Source: Candidatus Bathyarchaeota archaeon (lineage in GTDB: Archaea; Thermoproteota; Bathyarchaeia; TCS64). From it: a stretch of 64,000 bases of DNA. This document shows, in pieces, positions 58,985 through 64,000 of this stretch. The notes under the pieces were generated by a model. It worked only from the letters and a program-made list of their open reading frames with translations, was not told where the DNA came from and made no database searches. The position numbers and the translations under genes are program-made. Each line of letters opens with the position of its first letter. Position 1 is the first letter of the stretch. The stretch covers positions 1 through 64,000 of the forward strand of contig JAOZHO010000035.1 of NCBI GenBank assembly GCA_026014875.1, read 5' to 3'.

Positions 58985-59821
58985 TCACCGGTACTGGAGG
59001 TCTCGTTCCCTCTCCTCTTTCCCGTATCCTTCGATCTTTGTCCCATCGGCTTTCTTCATCCCCATCATCCTCGCCATCTTTCCGTAGCTCTCCGAGAGTT
59101 TGTACTCGGGCTCCATCGAGAAACCCGTGGGATATGATCCGGTTCCCGCCTGCTCAAGCCCGTAAGCCAGTCGTTCAAGCTGCTCCTTGGGCACAGAGAA
59201 GATAATCTCATAGTCCTGGGTACCCGCCCGTCCCCTATCTCCGCGACAGGGGACCGCCACTTGGCACTCGTTTTTCAGTATCGCGGGCACGATGGCGTAC
59301 ACACACGCCGAGTGGCCGCCGAGGACCGTGGTGATGTCTCTCCCATCCTCGTAAGCTATGCCGAGCAGCAGGCGAAGCAGTTGGGCCGAGTTGCAGTAGA
59401 TAACCGCTACATCGGGCTCGAAACTCGCAGTCCGGATGGGAGCGGAGACCATTCCTAGATATCGCCCCGGCTCGAGGCGGGGGAGCTCTCGGGCCCAGTT
59501 AGCTCCAGCCTCAAGGGAGGCCACGCCTCCGGGATACCTGTTGCGGCCCTCGAAGAAGAAATCAGGGGGTTCAGCGAGACCGAAGCCGATGACAGGCTCG
59601 GGGCACCACATATCCTCGAATAGCTGGACTATGGTTTCCCCGTATTTTCTCGTGAGGGCGAGGGCTTGGCAGGTAGCCATGCATTTACCGTAATCCTCGA
59701 TGGGCCGTTTCGCCCCGGAGGGAATATCGTCAAGGGATTCCAGCATCTTGACGGCGATGATGCGGCTGACCGGCTGGATCTGCTCCTCTATCCTCTTACC
59801 GTACTCGTTGTAGATGGACAT
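58985..59821 (-). CDS. DUF169-family protein
   Basis: A 278-residue member of DUF169, often seen in anaerobic archaea and bacteria. It has the blocks RIIAVKMLESLDDIP, YGKCMATCQALALTRKYGETI, CPEPVIGFGLAEPPDFF, RLLLGIAYEDGRDITTVLGGHSACVYAI and VPCRGDRGRAGTQDYEIIFSVP. It has Cys residues that may bind a cofactor, but no role is established. Convergent with the aminotransferase, eight bases apart. Confidence 0.8.
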   Translation of the reverse strand: MSIYNEYGKRIEEQIQPVSRIIAVKMLESLDDIPSGAKRPIEDYGKCMATCQALALTRKYGETIVQLFEDMWCPEPVIGFGLAEPPDFFFEGRNRYPGGVASLEAGANWARELPRLEPGRYLGMVSAPIRTASFEPDVAVIYCNSAQLLRLLLGIAYEDGRDITTVLGGHSACVYAIVPAILKNECQVAVPCRGDRGRAGTQDYEIIFSVPKEQLERLAYGLEQAGTGSYPTGFSMEPEYKLSESYGKMARMMGMKKADGTKIEGYGKEERERDLQYR

Positions 59822-59881
59822 TGCTTCAAACGATCATCTTCGATCCTTGTTAAAGTAACATTCGCTGGACCCGATATTGGC

Positions 59882-60373
59882 CTACCTCACTGCGTTAACG
59901 GGTGTGGGATTCAACACCGTGATGAGACCCTGTGGGACAAGCTCTAGGAGGAAGCCCCGCCTCCCACCGTTAATGACGATCCGTGGGAGGTCTATGATCG
60001 TCTCCTCGATGTAAACGGGCAGTTTCCTCTTCGTCCCGAAGGGGGATATCCCTCCTACCTGGTACCCCGTCAACCTCTCGGCGTCCTTGGGGCTGGACGG
60101 CTTCACCGTTTTCACCCCCATCTGCCTTGCGAGGGCTTTGGTTGAGACTTGGCGATCCCCGTGCATCAGGATAATGAGAGGTTTCCCCTCCCCTGTCTCC
60201 ATGATCAGGGTCTTGACGACAATATGCTCGTCGACCCCGACTTCCATGGCTGCAGCCCTTGTCACGGCATCCTTACGATATCCGTAGAAATGAAAGGTGA
60301 ATTCTACCCCCTGTTTTCTGAGAGCGACCACGGCTTGTGTGAGTGGAGCCTTATCATCAGTCATTTTCAGCAT
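59882..60373 (-). CDS. ybaK: YbaK/ProX-type aminoacyl-tRNA deacylase
   Basis: A 163-residue YbaK-domain protein, similar to Cys-tRNA(Pro) deacylase. It has the start APLTQAVVALRKQGVEFTFH, the catalytic Lys in VVKTLIMET, RQVSTKALARQMGVK, the GYQVGGISPFGTKRKLPVYIEE signature, and GRRGFLLELVPQGLITVL. It clears mischarged tRNAs. Together with alaX this is the second free editing enzyme in the window. Confidence 0.9.
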   Translation of the reverse strand: MLKMTDDKAPLTQAVVALRKQGVEFTFHFYGYRKDAVTRAAAMEVGVDEHIVVKTLIMETGEGKPLIILMHGDRQVSTKALARQMGVKTVKPSSPKDAERLTGYQVGGISPFGTKRKLPVYIEETIIDLPRIVINGGRRGFLLELVPQGLITVLNPTPVNAVR

Positions 60374-60407
60374 TGATCACCAGTAAAATCCATCTTTTGT
60401 CTCAATA

Positions 60408-61070
60408 TTATAGGACATAATCCACATACCAGAAGCACTCGCCATGCATCACGTTGTTCTCGCTGAATCCTTCCACGTGTCTCCCGAAGATCTCGACCAG
60501 GTCCTCCACTGAGAAGTAGTTCTTCACGATGGTGAAGACTCCCCCATCCTTGAGGGACCGAATCTTGTACGTGTTGGGATCTCCTTCCTTTCCTACCGGC
60601 TCGCCGCCGATCCCCTGGATGTATGCGTTGTCCGCGATGAAGACCCTTGAACCTCTCTCTAACACCCTGTGGAACTCGTCGATGAATCTGTCGATGAGAT
60701 CATGGGGTATGTGGGAGAACCAGGAGAAGGCGAGCCCCCCGTTGAAGGAGTCGTCCTCGAATGAGAGGTTGTACGCGTCCTCTCTCTTGAAGGTTACATG
60801 GCATCCGTATTTCTTCTCCCTGGCGATATCCAGTACCTCATCGCCGAGATCCGTAGCCATGATACTCTTTGCCGATTCGGATAGGATCCGCGTCCACCAT
60901 CCTGTGCCGCAGGCCACCTCCAGCACGTCTCTCCCTCGTAGGGAGTCCCGGATGGCGGTGGAGAGCAAGTCCTGTTCTCTCTGGCGGTCAGGGTCCTCCC
61001 AATCATAGATCTCCTCATACTCTCCAGCCCGCTTACTATAGTACTCGACGAGCTTGTCGTCCGAAGTCAA
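60408..61070 (-). CDS. class I SAM-dependent methyltransferase
   Basis: 220 residues: EYYSKRAGEYEEIYDWEDPDRQ at the start, DVLEVACGTGWWTRIL (motif I), MATDLGDEVLDIAREK, FKREDAYNLSFEDDSFNGGLAFSWFSHIPHD and VFIADNAYIQG. It is a UbiE-like small-molecule methyltransferase. Its target is unknown. Same strand as the GT2 gene upstream. Confidence 0.85.
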   Translation of the reverse strand: MTSDDKLVEYYSKRAGEYEEIYDWEDPDRQREQDLLSTAIRDSLRGRDVLEVACGTGWWTRILSESAKSIMATDLGDEVLDIAREKKYGCHVTFKREDAYNLSFEDDSFNGGLAFSWFSHIPHDLIDRFIDEFHRVLERGSRVFIADNAYIQGIGGEPVGKEGDPNTYKIRSLKDGGVFTIVKNYFSVEDLVEIFGRHVEGFSENNVMHGECFWYVDYVL

Positions 61071-61103
61071 TCATCTACACCTGAACGGGTGAAACGAAAC
61101 ACA

Positions 61104-61883
61104 CTAGGATACACGATTACCCCTAGAATACGCTTTCCAGTCAGCGATGTGCGGCCGCGAGTTGTGGGCGTGTATGAATAACCCGAACGCCGTCATCGCA
61201 TACTTGAGTATCTGAGTCGCATCGAGCTTGCTGTCCCCGTTCTCCCTGTCCCTGAAGACGATGGGGGCCTCCCCGATCCGGAATCCCCGTCTCGCGGCCT
61301 CGGAGAGCATCTCGAGCTGTATGTCATAGCCAGAGGCCTTGAGATCCGGGGCAATGGCCCGTTTCAGGTCCACACCGTAGCATCGGAACCCCGATGTGCA
61401 GTCCCTCGCCGGGATTTTCCCGAATACTCGAGCAACTATGTTGGCCACCCGTGAAATTATGTGCCTGGAGGCGTTCCAGCCTCGGATCTCCCCGCCCTCT
61501 ATGTATCTACTCCCTATGATTACTGACTCGCTATCGCACATTCCCACGAGCAGGGGGATTGCCTGAGGGTCGTGGGAGAGGTCCCCGTCCATCGTCACGA
61601 TGTAATCCGGGGGTGGATGAAGCTCCAATGCTCTCATGATGCCCGTCCTGATCGCAGTTCCCAGCCCGAGCTTTTTCTTCCTGTTAATTAGTTGGACATC
61701 GTCGTCCCACCAGCTAGTTGCTCCTACTATCTCTAGGGTGCCATCGGTGCTCCCGTCGTCGACGATGATAGCTCTTACGTTGATGTTCTCTAGTTCACTG
61801 AGCTCTGCAATCAGCTCTCCAATCGTATCCAATTCATTTAGGGTCGGTATGACGACACAGACGTTCGGCCCAGCCCCATTCAC
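61104..61883 (-). CDS. polyprenol-phosphate mannosyltransferase-like GT2 (DPM1-like)
   Basis: A 259-residue GT-A enzyme. It has VCVVIPTLNELDTIGELI, AIIVDDGSTDGTLEIV, the metal-binding VTMDGDLSHDP, IIGSRYIEGGEIRGW and DCTSGFRCYG. It is like dolichol-phosphate mannose synthases, which charge the lipid carrier for N-glycosylation. Soluble or membrane-associated, since no transmembrane helices follow the catalytic domain. Confidence 0.85.
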   Translation of the reverse strand: MNGAGPNVCVVIPTLNELDTIGELIAELSELENINVRAIIVDDGSTDGTLEIVGATSWWDDDVQLINRKKKLGLGTAIRTGIMRALELHPPPDYIVTMDGDLSHDPQAIPLLVGMCDSESVIIGSRYIEGGEIRGWNASRHIISRVANIVARVFGKIPARDCTSGFRCYGVDLKRAIAPDLKASGYDIQLEMLSEAARRGFRIGEAPIVFRDRENGDSKLDATQILKYAMTAFGLFIHAHNSRPHIADWKAYSRGNRVS

Positions 61884-62118
61884 GGAGTTCCCAACTTTCA
61901 GGCTTTGAATACTTGAAGGTCAACCACTGCGAGAACCCCCCTGATTTTAGATTACTTTCAAAGATTTTTAAATGATAATTGCGCCACTTCATCATCAACT
62001 GGTGACATAAAGTTAATACCGATCTCGGCTATCGAGTAGAAACCTTGTCTCCCGTGGGTTGATGAATTCCTTAATTTGAAGTACTCCCGTTGATACACTT
62101 GAGACGTTGGGTAACAGA

Positions 62119-62835
62119 ATGAGTGAGAAGACAATTGGCATCCTCGGGGGTATGGGCCCCGAGGCCACGGCAGATCTTTTCTACCGGATAGTGAAGGCCA
62201 CACAGGTAGAGAGAGACCAGGATCACCCCAGAACCATCGTCTACAGCAACTCCAAGGTCCCGGATAGAACCCCGGCGATCGCGGGGGGAGGGGAGAGCCC
62301 CCTGCCCGAGATGCTCATGGCGGCGAGGAGCCTGGAGGGAGCGGGGGCCGACTTCCTCATCATCCCCTGCAACACTGCCCACCACTTCATCGAGGAGCTG
62401 AGAAGCGAGCTCGGGATCCCCGTGCTCCACATGATCAAGATGACCGCAAGGCTCGCAGCCAGGGAGTATCCGGATGCGAGGCGGGTGGGGCTCATCGCGA
62501 CGGACGGCACCTTGAGGAGCGGGATCTACGAGAGGTTCTTCGGGGAGGCCGGGATGGAGGTTCTGGTCCCGACCGCTGATCTTCAGTGCCGCGCGATGGA
62601 CGCCATCTACGAACATATCAAGAAGGGGGATTTGGACACCGGGAAGAAGATATCTCTGGATGTGGCCCGGGACCTCGTGGGGCGTGGCGCGGACCTGGTC
62701 ATCTGTGGCTGCACTGAGATCTCCCTGGTCCTCAAGGATGGCGACATAGCGGTACCCGTGGTGGATCCCCTGCAGGTCCTCGCCGAGGTTGCGGTCAGGG
62801 TCGGCCGCGGGGAGCTGGAGCCAGAGGACGTTTAA
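62119..62835 (+). CDS. aspartate/glutamate racemase family
   Basis: A 238-residue cofactor-independent racemase. The first catalytic Cys stands in LIIPCNTAHHFIEEL, the second in VICGCTEISLVL. It starts MSEKTIGILGGMGPEATADLFYRIV at ATG 62119. Likely supplies D-aspartate or D-glutamate, or racemises them in catabolism. The end overlaps the DUF2079 gene by four bases. Confidence 0.9.
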   Translation: MSEKTIGILGGMGPEATADLFYRIVKATQVERDQDHPRTIVYSNSKVPDRTPAIAGGGESPLPEMLMAARSLEGAGADFLIIPCNTAHHFIEELRSELGIPVLHMIKMTARLAAREYPDARRVGLIATDGTLRSGIYERFFGEAGMEVLVPTADLQCRAMDAIYEHIKKGDLDTGKKISLDVARDLVGRGADLVICGCTEISLVLKDGDIAVPVVDPLQVLAEVAVRVGRGELEPEDV

Positions 62836-64000
62836 GGGGTCTCGCTTCCGTTATCCGGCAACGGTTCTAGGAGGATGTGCCCCAGCTGGACCTCGTAGTC
62901 CTGGGAGGGGTTGATCCCCCTTAACTCGACGACTGCTTCCTCCCATTCGACTCTGAACTCGAGCTCGACCCTGGACCATCCCTCCGAGAGCCCCTCGTGG
63001 TCGAGGTCATAGGGCCTCACATCAATATGGGCTAGCCCGTACCTCCCGTGTTCCTGGGTGGCGTCCAGGGTCAGGAGGGGTCCGGAGGCGTCCCGCGTCA
63101 GGGGAACGGCTTTCAAGTAGAATGTGGCGCGGTATCTTCCCCTGGGCAGTGTATGGTATGGGCCGTACCAGGACGGCTCATCGGCGGTGGAGTTGCAGAT
63201 CATTATGCCCCCCTGGATCACCGTGGCTTCCCCTGCTTGGAGGTCTCTGTAGTTGAATGTGGTGGAGGATGCGTGGTATCCCTCGGGGTTCACGGCCCGG
63301 ATCAGCTCGACCCTGTCTAGGATGATATCGCATGCGCCGACGGTGTAGACTCTGAACTCCACCATCTCCCGGGGCCTGTCCAGGGCGAGCCTGATCCCCA
63401 CGGATCTCCATCCCTCGCTGTGGAACTCGTATCCATATAGGTCCCTCTTAGCGATGACGCTCTCCCCCCTGTCGCTGGTGACCTCGAATGTCCCCAGGTA
63501 CCCCTCCCCGTGGTTCTCGACTTTGAGGTGGAGTACTGCGTCGTAGGCCGGCTCGAGGAGGTAGGTGTAGGGGCCGTATAGGCAGTATCCCCGTTCCGAG
63601 CCTTTCCTGGAGCGTATCGCGAGGCCGCTGTCAGCCCCGGGTTCGTGCACGATGTCCCCGGAGCCGATGTGGAGGTCCTCGTGGGCGTGGAAGACTTTCC
63701 GGACTGGGTGCGCCACCGTCTCCATGTTGGCCTCCCCTCGTTTGAAGAGGATCATCATGTCGTTGAAGGCGGTGACGCCGAACTCTGGGCTTCTGGAGAG
63801 GGCCCTGTGGGCATGGAGGGTCCAGGTGTCCCCTGACTTTAGGTCTAGGAGGGCATAGTCGACACCCTCGATCAGGGTCGTGACATAGGTCTCGAGGAGT
63901 CTGTTCTGCCTCTCGGAGTAAGTCGTGATGGGTAAGACGTACGCGTTTATCCTGTCTGAGACGTGGGGGAAGATGTGGTTCTGGGTCAGTATGTGGGCGT
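62832..64000 (-). CDS. DUF2079-type membrane protein, C-terminal part (cut by right edge)
   Basis: The frame is open from 62832 to the window end, about 390 codons without a stop. The part nearest the edge (AHILTQNHIFPHVSDRINAYVLP, VDYALLDLKSGDTW) matches the end of DUF2079 membrane proteins, which have a GT-C-like membrane half. A roughly 300-residue beta-rich C-terminal extension follows, with repeated sandwich-like stretches (YLLEPAYDAVLHLKVENHG, YHTLPRGRYRATFYLKAVPL) that look like carbohydrate-binding modules. The N-terminal membrane half lies outside the window. Confidence 0.7.
   Translation of the reverse strand, partial: AHILTQNHIFPHVSDRINAYVLPITTYSERQNRLLETYVTTLIEGVDYALLDLKSGDTWTLHAHRALSRSPEFGVTAFNDMMILFKRGEANMETVAHPVRKVFHAHEDLHIGSGDIVHEPGADSGLAIRSRKGSERGYCLYGPYTYLLEPAYDAVLHLKVENHGEGYLGTFEVTSDRGESVIAKRDLYGYEFHSEGWRSVGIRLALDRPREMVEFRVYTVGACDIILDRVELIRAVNPEGYHASSTTFNYRDLQAGEATVIQGGIMICNSTADEPSWYGPYHTLPRGRYRATFYLKAVPLTRDASGPLLTLDATQEHGRYGLAHIDVRPYDLDHEGLSEGWSRVELEFRVEWEEAVVELRGINPSQDYEVQLGHILLEPLPDNGSETP

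Noticed and set aside
1-64000. CRISPR array, insertion sequence with transposase, integrase or prophage genes
   Set aside because: No spaced direct repeats of CRISPR type, no DDE/serine/tyrosine recombinase motifs and no phage structural genes were seen.

Overview
The window is archaeal. It carries the archaeal order of the ribosomal-protein supercluster (L3-L4-L23-L2-S19-L22-S3-L29-Rnp1-S17-L14-L24-S4e-L5-S14-S8-L6-L32e-L19e-L18-S5-L30-L15-SecY). It also has the Rpo7-Spt4-dephospho-CoA kinase-S24e-S27ae cluster, a class I lysyl-tRNA synthetase, AlaX, a tRNA-splicing endonuclease subunit, and intron-containing tRNAs with bulge-helix-bulge junctions. The gene set, the mostly GC-rich coding sequence and the many peptide and amino-acid breakdown genes fit a peptide-using TACK-type archaeon such as Bathyarchaeia. 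That placement is inference, since no rRNA gene is present.

Layout. 1-2800: the start of a gene leaving at the left edge, a small winged-helix-like gene, hflX and nth. 3025-17645: ribosomal operon and secY, interrupted between L30 and L15 by a decayed AIM24-family gene. 17660-22330: translation genes alaX, hisS, endA, lysS and a candidate C/D-box sRNA. 22660-25340: an accessory stretch with a nucleotidyltransferase/regulator pair of toxin-antitoxin type and a second copy of the small winged-helix-like gene. 25600-29400: rhomboid protease, a truncated HAD protein, the S27ae/S24e/CoA kinase/Spt4/Rpo7 operon and a GfcR-like regulator. 29437-30503: tRNA-Lys, tRNA-Gly and tRNA-Ser with a broken membrane-protein gene between them. 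30760-40760: catabolic genes (M20 peptidase, IorAB, amidohydrolase, TatD), several very small membrane proteins and several gene remnants. 40860-44118: an AT-rich glycosyltransferase/methyltransferase island that looks foreign. 44600-64000: metabolic genes (HpcH/HpaI aldolase, GMP synthase, ProC, Ldh2-type dehydrogenase, threonine aldolase, Tag, AstE/AspA, AbgB-like M20, class V aminotransferase, racemase), ending in a DUF2079 membrane protein cut by the right edge.

Main observations. (1) At least four genes (nth, rps24e, a pilin-like protein and a DUF4177-like protein) have no ATG/GTG/TTG that preserves their conserved N-terminus or signal peptide. Each has an in-frame CTG 6-9 nt after a Shine-Dalgarno sequence, so CUG initiation may be routine here. 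(2) The tRNA-Gly(CCC) gene reads as a normal tRNA only after removal of two introns, one at 37/38 and one at the non-canonical position 10/11, both with bulge-helix-bulge geometry. The EndA-family protein in this window lacks the catalytic histidine, as expected of a structural subunit in a heterotetrameric, broad-specificity splicing enzyme. (3) Two paralogous small winged-helix-like genes 24 kb apart share flanking noncoding modules and A/C-only tracts. (4) S3, L5, L32e and S24e carry low-complexity acidic tails, with recent internal DNA duplications in S3 and L5. (5) Gene decay is frequent, including two amidohydrolase genes each reduced to its two ends.
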